Shown here one piece after another: positions 24,001 through 30,674 of a stretch of DNA of 35,263 nt. Made by a program: the position numbers and the translations under genes. Position 1 is the stretch's first letter, and each line of letters starts with the position of its first letter. Source of the DNA: DATECU01 sp035286745 (lineage in GTDB: Bacteria > Acidobacteriota > Vicinamibacteria > Fen-336); NCBI GenBank assembly GCA_035286745.1, contig DATECU010000198.1, positions 1 to 35,263 of the forward strand, in the 5' to 3' direction. The notes beneath the pieces are model-generated. The model did not search any database. It saw only the letters and a program-made list of their open reading frames with translations, and had not been told where the DNA came from.

Positions 24001-24034
24001 TTGCTGACTGCTGATTGCTGACTGCTGATAGCTG
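24001..24034 (+). repeat. Tandem heptad tract TGCTGAY
   Basis: TGCTGAC, TGCTGAT, TGCTGAC, TGCTGAT and AGCTG run without interruption. The tract ends 28 bases before the ATG of the DUF2231 gene and is followed by AATACGAAGGAG, which holds that gene's ribosome site. Confidence 0.7.
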
Positions 24035-24062
24035 CCGTTCGCCGCAATACGAAGGAGATCCC

Positions 24063-24908
24063 ATGCCCGAGCTCGGTCCGTTAGCCGCACTGCACCCGCA
24101 AGTGGTGCACTTCGCCATGGCCCTCCTGGTGGTGGGGGTGTTGCTGCGCCTGGTCTCCCTCTCCGGCAAGTTGGCCTTCACAGGTCCGGCGGCCCTCGCC
24201 CTTCTGCTGCTGGGTACCGGTGCGTCCCTGGCGGCGATGAAGTCGGGCAGTGACGCCCACGGTCCCGTGGAGCGAATCCCCGGAGCCCGGGACCAGGTGG
24301 CGGATCACGAACGATGGGCGGGCTTCACCCGCAACCTCTTCCTGCTGGTGACGCTAGCGGAGCTTGCGGGCTTGGGCCTCAAGCGCTGGCGGAAGGAGAA
24401 GCTGGCCCATTTCGCCTCGGCCGGGCTGGGGGTGATTGGCCTGGTGTGCCTCTTGAAGACCGGCCAGCACGGGGGGCGCCTCGTCTATGCCCATGCCGGA
24501 GGCGTGGGGATCCGCGATGGCAGGCCCGAGGACGTGGGGCGGTTGCTGCTGGCGGGCCTCTACTTCCAGGCCCAGGTGGACCGCAAGGCGGGACGCTCCG
24601 AGGAGGCGGCGCTTCTGATCGAGCTGGCCGCCAAACGGTTCGGCAGCGACGCCGAGATCCAACTGCTGGCGGCCGAGTCCCAGCTTCTCGATCGCAAGGA
24701 CGCCACCGCCGCTCTCTCGGCGCTGGGGCGGATCACGGTTCCTCCGGACAAGCGGCGCTTGCGCGCCAGGCACGCCATGCTGACTGCCGACGCCCTGGCC
24801 GCTTCAGGTCAGAAGGACGGCGCGCGGGCCGCCCTCCAGCAGCTTCTGGCCGAGTATCCCGACGATCGCCGAATCAGACGGAAGTTCGAGGAGCTGGGCG
24901 GCCGGTAG
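24063..24908 (+). CDS. DUF2231 membrane protein with C-terminal TPR-like region
   Basis: Protein of 281 residues; GAAGGAG five bases upstream sets ATG 24063. The N-terminal half is a DUF2231-type membrane domain with about four segments: LHPQVVHFAMALLVVGVLLR, FTGPAALALLLLGTGASLAA, FTRNLFLLVTLAELAGLGLK and HFASAGLGVIGLVCLLKTGQ. It keeps the LHP-x-x-VHF signature and several histidines (H10, H14) that could bind haem or metal, by inference. From about residue 160 the protein is soluble and helical with TPR-like pattern (GRSEEAALLIELAAKRFG, GQKDGARAALQQLLAEYPDD). The fusion of these two parts is unusual. Function unknown. Confidence 0.82.
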   Translation: MPELGPLAALHPQVVHFAMALLVVGVLLRLVSLSGKLAFTGPAALALLLLGTGASLAAMKSGSDAHGPVERIPGARDQVADHERWAGFTRNLFLLVTLAELAGLGLKRWRKEKLAHFASAGLGVIGLVCLLKTGQHGGRLVYAHAGGVGIRDGRPEDVGRLLLAGLYFQAQVDRKAGRSEEAALLIELAAKRFGSDAEIQLLAAESQLLDRKDATAALSALGRITVPPDKRRLRARHAMLTADALAASGQKDGARAALQQLLAEYPDDRRIRRKFEELGGR

Positions 24909-24943
24909 ACCCTGGCGACGGTCTGCGGCTGGGAGTCGACTTC

Positions 24944-25255
24944 CTATTCCCGCCGAATCTCCTCGATCTTCCGGTCCCGGTCGGCGAGGATCCGCTCCCG
25001 TTCGCGCTGATACTCTCCCTCCAGGGCGGCCCGGCTCTCCGGGTCTTCGATCCGCCGGAGCGCGGCCTTGTGCAGGATCTCGCGTTCCGCCAGCTTGGCT
25101 TCGGAGACCCGCCTCACGTCCGCGATGGCCGCCCGCTGCTCCTCGCTCACCGGTCTTGTCTCTACCCCCTCGTCCTGGTCCTTCTTGCGCAGGCGGGCCA
25201 TGGCCAGCTCCAGCGCGCTCTTGGGTGCGTCGTCGGTCAAGTCGTCCTCCTCCAT
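24944..25255 (-). CDS. Small highly charged helical protein
   Basis: Unrecognised cytoplasmic protein of 103 residues; ATG 25255 gives MEEDDLTDDAPKSALELAMA. Longer in-frame starts at 25279 and 25336 exist, and no strong ribosome site decides between them. From residue 12 the sequence is one long helix with alternating Arg/Lys and Glu/Asp (RLRKKDQDEG, EEQRAAIADVRRVSEAKLAE, EGEYQRERERILADRDRKIE), probably a coiled coil. It has no membrane segment or cysteine. I recall similar proteins in Acidobacteriota genomes, but cannot verify that here. It is tail-to-tail with the DUF2231 gene (35-base gap). Confidence 0.7.
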   Translation of the reverse strand: MEEDDLTDDAPKSALELAMARLRKKDQDEGVETRPVSEEQRAAIADVRRVSEAKLAEREILHKAALRRIEDPESRAALEGEYQRERERILADRDRKIEEIRRE

Positions 25256-25533
25256 CCGCCGTTTCGCTGAGCCTACCATCAGCGAGGACCGCCCGGGACC
25301 GAGTCCTGCCGGGCGCGAACGTCCTCGATCCGCCACAGCCGAGTCGCCGATTCGCCACGGCGTGCCGAGGCCCCGCTCGGGCGGTCCGATGGCCCCGGCT
25401 CCTCATCCTCTCCTCACCGCCCGCTCACCGACTCCTCACCGGTTTTCCGCTGCCCAAGGCCCACTGGAGGCTCCTCCCGGCCCGGTATTCGCAAGGTGTG
25501 GGGGGTGCGCCCAGGAGGCGCGGAGGAGGTGCG

Positions 25534-27090
25534 ATGGAGCGAAGAGAGCGCCAGTTGAAGGTCAAGATGATCCTGCCGGCGCTGACCGAGGCCAAGAGCC
25601 CCTTCTTTCGGCCCATCAAGTACTCGCTCTTCCCGCCGCTGGGACTCGCCACCCTGGCCGCCCACCTCGACCCCGAGGACCAGGTCGAGATCGTCGACGA
25701 GCACGTCCAGGCCCTGGCCCTCGACGATCGGCCGGATCTGGTGGTGATCGAGGTCTACGTCACCTCGGCCCGCCGCGCCTACCGGATTGCCGACCACTAC
25801 CGGGCGCGCGGGGTCCACGTCGCCCTGGGCGGGCTTCATGTCACCTCCCTGCCGGAAGAGGCGGCGGCCCACGCCGATTCCGTCTTCCTGGGCCCGGGCG
25901 AGGACATCTGGCCCCAGTTCCTGGCCGACCTCCGGGCCGGCCGTCCTGGGCCCACCTACCGCTCGCGCTGGCGATCGCTTCACGGAGCGCCACCGGCGCG
26001 CCGCGACCTGATCAAGCGGCACCTGTACCTGGTGCCGAACTCGCTGGTGGTGTCTCGCGGCTGTCCGCACCAGTGCGACTTCTGCTACAAGAGCGCCTTC
26101 TTCGAAGGTGGGCGCGGTTTCTACACCCAGCGGGTCGAGGTGGCGCTGGCCGAGATGGAATCGCTGCCGGGTCGCCACCTGTACTTCCTCGACGATCACC
26201 TGTTCGGCGATGCCCGCTTCGCCAGCGCGCTCCTCGACGGTATGCGCGGAATGGGCCGGTTGTGGCAGGCGGCGGGAACCGTGCAGTCGGTGCTGAAGCC
26301 CGGTCTGATCGAGAAGGCCGCCGCCGCGGGGCTCAGGAGCCTGTTCGTGGGCTTCGAGACCCTGAACGCGGAGAGCCTGAGGGCCCGCGGCAAGTTCCAG
26401 AACCTCCATCGCGACTACACTGCGGCCGTCAGGCGCCTCCACGACCTGGGGGTGATGGTCAACGCCAGCTTCGTCTTTGGCATGGACGAGGACGATCCGG
26501 ACGTCTTCGAGCGCACGGTGGAATGGGCCATCGCTCAAGGCATCGAGACCGCCACCTTCCACATCCTGACCCCCTATCCGGGGACTCCGCTCTTCGGCCG
26601 CATGCAAGCCGAGGGACGCATCCTGCACAGGCACTGGGACCTCTACGACACCCGGCACGTGGTGTTCCAGCCCCGCCGGCTGGGCGCCGCGCAGATCGAG
26701 GCCGGCTACTGGAGCGCCTATCGCGACTTCTATCGCTGGGGCTCCATCTTGCGGGGGGCCTGGACCAAGGAGACCGGGCGTGGCCGCCTGCGTCACCTCG
26801 CCTACGCGGCCGGATGGAAGAAGTTCGAGCCGGTTTGGGGACTCGTGATCAAGGCCGGCCAGGTCTCGGGCATGCTGCCGGCCTTGGAGGCGATCCTGGG
26901 CGGGGCGTCGGTCCCGGAGCGCAGGCTGGGGACGGGCCAGACCGGCGACTCGACCAGGCCTGGCCCTGACGCAGCCGGGACAGAAGCGGTGGGTCTTGCC
27001 CAGCAGCTTGCGGGTACCGCAGTAGGCGCAATCCCAGAGCATCTCGTAGACGGCGTCGGTCTCGCTCATCGCGGGTGCCGGCCAGCATAG
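25534..27090 (+). CDS. B12-binding-type radical SAM protein with aberrant C-terminus
   Basis: Radical SAM enzyme of 518 residues. GGAGGAGG (25522-25529) precedes ATG 25534. The N-terminal 150 residues form a cobalamin-binding-like Rossmann domain (FPPLGLATLAAHL, VHVALGGLHVTSLPEEAAAH). The radical SAM core starts with the CxxxCxxC cluster loop CPHQCDFC (in SRGCPHQCDFCYKSAFF), followed by FLDDHLFGD and FVFGMDEDDPDVFERTVEWA. The C-terminal RHVVFQPRRL segment belongs to the DUF4070-type tail. Up to about ILGG (base 26905) it looks normal. The last 60 residues (Gly-, Thr- and Pro-rich) are antisense to the zinc-ribbon remnant, so its true stop seems to have been lost. The reaction is unknown. Confidence 0.85.
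   Translation: MERRERQLKVKMILPALTEAKSPFFRPIKYSLFPPLGLATLAAHLDPEDQVEIVDEHVQALALDDRPDLVVIEVYVTSARRAYRIADHYRARGVHVALGGLHVTSLPEEAAAHADSVFLGPGEDIWPQFLADLRAGRPGPTYRSRWRSLHGAPPARRDLIKRHLYLVPNSLVVSRGCPHQCDFCYKSAFFEGGRGFYTQRVEVALAEMESLPGRHLYFLDDHLFGDARFASALLDGMRGMGRLWQAAGTVQSVLKPGLIEKAAAAGLRSLFVGFETLNAESLRARGKFQNLHRDYTAAVRRLHDLGVMVNASFVFGMDEDDPDVFERTVEWAIAQGIETATFHILTPYPGTPLFGRMQAEGRILHRHWDLYDTRHVVFQPRRLGAAQIEAGYWSAYRDFYRWGSILRGAWTKETGRGRLRHLAYAAGWKKFEPVWGLVIKAGQVSGMLPALEAILGGASVPERRLGTGQTGDSTRPGPDAAGTEAVGLAQQLAGTAVGAIPEHLVDGVGLAHRGCRPA
26971..27069 (-). pseudogene. 5' remnant of a zinc-ribbon protein gene
   Basis: From ATG 27069 the minus strand reads MSETDAVYEMLWDCAYCGTR then KLLGKTHRFCPGC, a zinc ribbon with C14, C17, C30 and C33. 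Similar N-termini are known to me from zinc-ribbon proteins that continue with GAPQDP and further ribbons. Here homology-like sequence stops after C33. The open frame continues to 25414 only because it is the antisense of the radical SAM gene. A deletion that joined the two convergent genes would explain both the chimeric radical SAM tail and this truncated start. Confidence 0.55.
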
Positions 27091-27128
27091 CAGCGGGAGG
27101 GCGCCCCGTCATGGTATGGTGTTGGGGA

Positions 27129-28133
27129 ATGCGACCCTGGATCGCTGCTACAGCCTTGCTCGCTGGCGCCTGCGCTCATTCCCCGTCGGCGCCCCAGCCG
27201 GTTCCCACGCCGACGCCCAACCCCGTCGAGCGCTTCCCGGTCGCTGGGGTTGTCTTCTACGACGAGAACGCCAATGGCGTCATCGACGACCGGGAACGGG
27301 TCCGCCTGCCCGGCGTGAGCGTGGCGATCGGTGACCGCGCGGCTCGCTCGGATGCGGAGGGCCGGTTCCTGATCGCCGATGCCGCCGAGGGATCGGCCAC
27401 GGCCAGCGCCGAGGTCGAGAGCTTGCCGCCCTTCTTCACGAGCGGCCCGGTCGCCGCGCTGGCGGTGCCTCCGCCCCCCGGCTTCCTGCTCGCCTATCCG
27501 GTCGGGCTGCCCATCGAGCGCATGCGGCCGAACCTCTACATGGCCTTCGGAGACAGCATAACGGTCGGAGACGGATCCCGCGACGGCGACGGGTATCGTG
27601 GAGAGCTGGAGGCGGTGCTCAGAGGCTATTGGGGCGCCGGCTCGGTGGCGAACGAGGGGGTCGCCTCGACGCGCAGCGACCAGGGCGCCGACCGGATCGG
27701 CGCCAGCCTCACCAGGGTTCGGCCCGCCTACACGGTGATTCACTACGGCACCAACGACTGGAACTCCTACTCCTGCCGCTGGGTGCCCTCCTGTCACACC
27801 GTCTCCAGCGTGCGTTCGATGATCGGCTCGGCGCGAAGCGTGGGCAGCGTGCCGGTGGTGGGGACTCTGATCCCGGTCAACCCCGCCTACACGGACCGCA
27901 TGGCGTATGAGCGGAACGTGTGGGTCGTGGAGACCAACGAGCGAATCCGGGCCATGGTGAAGGAGGAGGGCGCGATCCTGGCCGACCTGCACGCGGGCTT
28001 CACGGCCCGGGGTGGGAGCAACCTGGAGACGCTGTTCGTCGACCACGTCCACCCCAACGACGACGGCTACGAGGTCATGGCCACGGAGTTCTTCCGCGCC
28101 ATCACCAGTCCGCGCGGCTCCGCCAGCAGGTGA
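27129..28133 (+). CDS. Lipoprotein SGNH/GDSL hydrolase with SdrD-B-like domain
   Basis: Probable lipid-anchored esterase or lipase of 334 residues. ATG 27129 is picked over upstream in-frame starts because it opens a lipoprotein signal (MRPWIAATALLAGAC, acylated Cys15); the ribosome site is weak. A Pro-rich linker (PQPVPTPTPNP) is followed by an SdrD-B/Cna-B-like beta domain (residues about 34-85) with the calcium-loop pattern YDENANGVIDD and LPGVSVAIGD. The SGNH hydrolase domain follows: block I FGDSITVGDG with the nucleophile Ser, block II NEGVAST, block III YGTNDW and block V DHVHPNDDGY with catalytic Asp and His. All four blocks are present. Substrate unknown; an outer-surface or periplasmic carbohydrate or lipid ester is plausible. 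Confidence 0.85.
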   Translation: MRPWIAATALLAGACAHSPSAPQPVPTPTPNPVERFPVAGVVFYDENANGVIDDRERVRLPGVSVAIGDRAARSDAEGRFLIADAAEGSATASAEVESLPPFFTSGPVAALAVPPPPGFLLAYPVGLPIERMRPNLYMAFGDSITVGDGSRDGDGYRGELEAVLRGYWGAGSVANEGVASTRSDQGADRIGASLTRVRPAYTVIHYGTNDWNSYSCRWVPSCHTVSSVRSMIGSARSVGSVPVVGTLIPVNPAYTDRMAYERNVWVVETNERIRAMVKEEGAILADLHAGFTARGGSNLETLFVDHVHPNDDGYEVMATEFFRAITSPRGSASR

Positions 28134-28140
28134 GGGATGC

Positions 28141-28368
28141 AACCACAGAGGAGCAGAGGCACGGAGAACGGCGAAGGGGGCAGGGGCTTGGTCGGCCGAG
28201 ACGGCCATGCGCGCCTGTGGTAGCGATCAGCAAACAGCGATCAGCGGTCAGCCACAACCGGCGGCGACAGGTTGGGGATGGGGCGGAGGGGCGACGAACG
28301 GCCGAATCCGGCGCCAATCGAGTCGGACCTCGCTTGCTCCTTCTCTGTGTCTCTGCGCCTCTGTGGTT
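28141..28368. mobile_element. MITE-like element with 28-bp imperfect terminal inverted repeats
   Basis: The left end (28141-28168, starting AACCACAGAGG) and right end (28341-28368, ending CTCTGTGGTT) are inverted repeats with 25 of 28 matches. The inner 172 bases contain no gene but do contain a degenerate heptad tract (28222-28252). No target-site duplication is evident. It lies between the SGNH hydrolase stop and the aminotransferase stop. No transposase is in the window, so it would be non-autonomous. Confidence 0.5.
28222..28252. repeat. Degenerate heptad tract (AGCGATC-type)
   Basis: AGCGATC, AGCAAAC, AGCGATC, AGCGGTC and AGC follow each other. This is the inverse-complement sense of the GCTGAYW heptads at 24001-24034 and 30630-30661. 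Confidence 0.6.
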
Positions 28369-28377
28369 TCGTATCCG

Positions 28378-29544
28378 TCAGGGCGCGCGGAGTCTCTTCA
28401 AGCGCTCGATTCCCGCGTCCAGGGTCGCCTCGGTCTTGCAGAAGGCGAAGCGCACCAGTTGCCGGCCCACCTCCTTGTTGACGAAGAAGGCGCTCGAGGG
28501 AATGGCCGCCACCCCCACACGGCCCGGTAGCTGGCGGCAGAAGTCCACGTCGTCCGTGAAACCCAGGGGGCGAATGTCGGCGAGCGTGAAGTAGGTCCCG
28601 GCCGGGTCCAGAACATCCAGGCCCGCCTCGGTGAGCCCTCGGCCCAACCGGTCGCGTCGCGCGCGATACTCCTCGCGGAATCGCCGATAGTAATCGTCCG
28701 CTGCGCCCAAGGCCGCGGCCATCGCGTGCTGGAAGGGCGTGGCGACGCAGAAGGTCACGAACTGGTGAACCGTGCGCAACGCGGCCGTCAGGCCCGGTGG
28801 AGCGCAGGAGTAGCCGATCTTCCAGCCGGTGAAGCTGAAGGTCTTGCCGGTGGAGGAAATGAGCACCGTCCGCTCCCGCATGCCGGGGAGCGTCGCCAGC
28901 GGGACGTGCTCGCCCTCGAACACCAGGTGTTCGTAGACCTCGTCGGTGATGGCGATGAGGTCGTACCGGCGGCACAGCTCCGCGATGTGTGCGAGCTCGG
29001 CGGGCGAGAAGACCTTGCCCGAGGGGTTGTTCGGCGTGTTGAGCAGGATGGCGCGGGTCCTGGGGCCGACGGCGGCCTCGAGCGCGTCCGGGTCGAAGTC
29101 GAAGCGCGGCGGGCGCAGGGTGACCACCCTGGGCAGCGCGCCGGCCAGGGCCACACAGGCCGGGTAGGAGTCGTAGAACGGCTCGAAGAAGACGACCTCA
29201 TCGCCGGGATCGAGGAGAGCGGTCAGCGTCGAGAAGATGGCCTCGGTGGCGCCGGCATAGGTGGTGATCTCGTCCTCGGGGTGGTAGTCGAGGTCGTAGA
29301 AGCGCTGCTGGTGGGCGGCCACCGCTCGCGCCAGCGGGAGGAGGCCACCGGAGCGGCTGTACTGGTTGTGGCCGGCGCGGATGGCGGCGATGGCCGCTTC
29401 CTTCACGAAGTCGGGGCCGTCGAAGTCCGGAAAGCCCTGGCCCAGGTTGACCGCGTTGTGGGCGGTGGCCAGTTGCGTCATCTCGGCGAAGACGCTCTCG
29501 CCGAACCCGGAGAGGCGGGAGGTGAGAAAGGGACGCTCGGTCAT
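28378..29544 (-). CDS. Class I/II PLP aminotransferase (kynurenine/methionine aminotransferase-like)
   Basis: Fold-type I PLP enzyme of 388 residues that moves an amino group between an amino acid and a 2-oxo acid. ATG 29544 (MTERPFLTSRLSGFGESVFA) is chosen; the in-frame ATG 29565 adds seven odd residues, and neither has a clear ribosome site. The N-terminal VNLGQGFPDFDGP is typical of the KYAT/YbdL/DapL-like branch. Motifs include QYSRSGGLLPLARA, NTPNNPSGK, DEVYEHLVF and the PLP-lysine segment SSTGKTFSFTGWKIGY, then RFAFCKTEATLDAGIERL at the end. Preferred substrates in this group include kynurenine, glutamine and methionine; I cannot choose among them. It is divergent from truA. Confidence 0.9.
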   Translation of the reverse strand: MTERPFLTSRLSGFGESVFAEMTQLATAHNAVNLGQGFPDFDGPDFVKEAAIAAIRAGHNQYSRSGGLLPLARAVAAHQQRFYDLDYHPEDEITTYAGATEAIFSTLTALLDPGDEVVFFEPFYDSYPACVALAGALPRVVTLRPPRFDFDPDALEAAVGPRTRAILLNTPNNPSGKVFSPAELAHIAELCRRYDLIAITDEVYEHLVFEGEHVPLATLPGMRERTVLISSTGKTFSFTGWKIGYSCAPPGLTAALRTVHQFVTFCVATPFQHAMAAALGAADDYYRRFREEYRARRDRLGRGLTEAGLDVLDPAGTYFTLADIRPLGFTDDVDFCRQLPGRVGVAAIPSSAFFVNKEVGRQLVRFAFCKTEATLDAGIERLKRLRAP

Positions 29545-29571
29545 GACCGGCGAAGTGTGCCACAAGCGCGC

Positions 29572-29600
29572 TTGACGGGACAGGCCGGGGACGATAGCGT
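29572..29600 (+). promoter_or_regulatory. truA promoter
   Basis: TTGACG (29572-29577), a 17-base spacer and TAGCGT (29595-29600). The ATG at 29613 is only twelve bases past the -10, so the leader would be about six bases; no Shine-Dalgarno is present. Confidence 0.45.
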
Positions 29601-29612
29601 TCGCGTCTCCCG

Positions 29613-30407
29613 ATGGCGCGCTTCAAGCTCACTCTCGAGTACGCGGGCACCCGCTACAGCGGCTGGCAGATCCAGAAGAACGCGCGCACCGTGCAAGAAG
29701 AGCTGCAGCGAGCGGTGTTCGAGGTCTCGGCCCGGCGCGACTTCGAGGTCTACGGCTCCGGCCGCACCGACGCCGGCGTCCACGCCCTGGCCCAGGTGGC
29801 CCATCTCGACCTGGAGACGCGGCTGCCGACCGAGGCCTTGCGCTTCGCGCTCAACGACCATTTGCCGGCGGACGTCAATGTCCTGGCGGTCGAGAAGGTG
29901 TCCCGTCGCTTTCACGCCCGCCACGATGCGGTAGCCCGCAGCTACCTCTATCAGATCGCGCGCCGCCGAACCGCCTTTGGCAAGCCCCTCGTCTACTGGG
30001 TCAAGGACTCGCTCAGCACCGAACGCATGCGCGAAGCGTCCCGGCTGTTCCTGGGCCTCAGGGACTTCCGTTCCTTCAGCGACGACGACCCGGAGGAGAA
30101 GTCGACCTCGGTGCGGGTGGAGCGGCTCGACATCGCCGAGGATGGCGACCTGATCCTGATCCGGATGCTGGGCTCCCACTTCATCTGGAAGATGGTGCGC
30201 CGGGTGGTGGGCGTGCTGGTCGAGGTGGGGCGCGGCGCCCTTGCGCAGGCCGAAGTCGCTTCCCTCTTCACCTCGGCCTCCCCACTGCCCGCCCGCCTCA
30301 CCGCTCCACCTTCGGGCCTGTTCCTGGAACGCGTTTTCTACCCGGGTGACCCCCAGGACTGGCCGCTCCGCCCGGTCCTGAGCCTGATGGCTGCACCAGC
30401 CGGCTAG
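29613..30407 (+). CDS. truA: tRNA pseudouridine(38-40) synthase
   Basis: TruA, 264 residues, isomerises uridines 38-40 in the anticodon stem-loop of tRNAs to pseudouridine. The N-terminal FKLTLEYAGTRYSGWQIQ and the catalytic loop GSGRTDAGVHA, with D53 as the nucleophile, are unmistakable. Later motifs are HARHDAVARSYLYQI, FLGLRDFRSFS and GSHFIWKMVRRVVGVLVEVGRG. Length fits the family. It seems monocistronic, with its own promoter and no ribosome site. Confidence 0.95.
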   Translation: MARFKLTLEYAGTRYSGWQIQKNARTVQEELQRAVFEVSARRDFEVYGSGRTDAGVHALAQVAHLDLETRLPTEALRFALNDHLPADVNVLAVEKVSRRFHARHDAVARSYLYQIARRRTAFGKPLVYWVKDSLSTERMREASRLFLGLRDFRSFSDDDPEEKSTSVRVERLDIAEDGDLILIRMLGSHFIWKMVRRVVGVLVEVGRGALAQAEVASLFTSASPLPARLTAPPSGLFLERVFYPGDPQDWPLRPVLSLMAAPAG

Positions 30408-30432
30408 GCCCGGCTGCCCCAGGATCGAGCTT

Positions 30433-30449
30433 GGCCGTAACTGACGGCC
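30433..30449 (+). terminator. Hairpin after truA
   Basis: GGCCGT (30433-30438) and ACGGCC (30444-30449) pair perfectly around AACTG, 25 bases after the truA stop. No T-run follows, so the function as a terminator is tentative. Confidence 0.4.
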
Positions 30450-30540
30450 GAGGCCTGCGAGCCGACTGTCAGCTGTCCGGCTCTGGCGCGTCGCGCACCG
30501 TCCAACTCGATGCTCGTCCCGCGGGCCGAACGGTAGCATT

Positions 30541-30655
30541 CAGCTGACAGCGATCAGCGCCCAGCTACGACGGCCGCGAAGGCTGGCAACGTTCGCCCGG
30601 GTCCTCTCCCCAGCCTCGTACCTCGTCGTAGCTGATAGCTGACTGCTGACAGCTG
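30541..30655. repeat. Heptad-repeat inverted element of 115 bp
   Basis: The left arm (30541-30572, starting CAGCTGACAGCG) and right arm (30624-30655, starting CGTCGTAGCTGA) are 32-base inverted repeats with 26 matches, built from degenerate GCTGAYW heptads; the right tract continues to 30662. The 51-base core has no recognisable content. It lies between the convergent truA and E1 genes and could fold into a long hairpin in either transcript. Confidence 0.6.
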
Positions 30656-30674
30656 ACAGCTGCCGACCGAGGGC

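Larger units (their letters stand above)
23733..24062 (+). other. Intergenic region rich in heptad repeats and a hairpin
   Basis: This 330-base gap between glgC and the DUF2231 gene contains hairpin-forming heptad repeats at 23751-23816, a second heptad tract at 24001-24034 and a short stem-loop GGGCGC-CGAA-GCGCCC at 23880-23895. A 55-codon frame from ATG 23847 to 24014 has AAGGAG upstream at a long spacing, but it runs into the heptad tract, so I do not call it a gene. Confidence 0.6.

Noticed and set aside
24001..24034. CRISPR array
   Set aside because: Heptads are contiguous and degenerate, with no spacers and no cas genes in the window.
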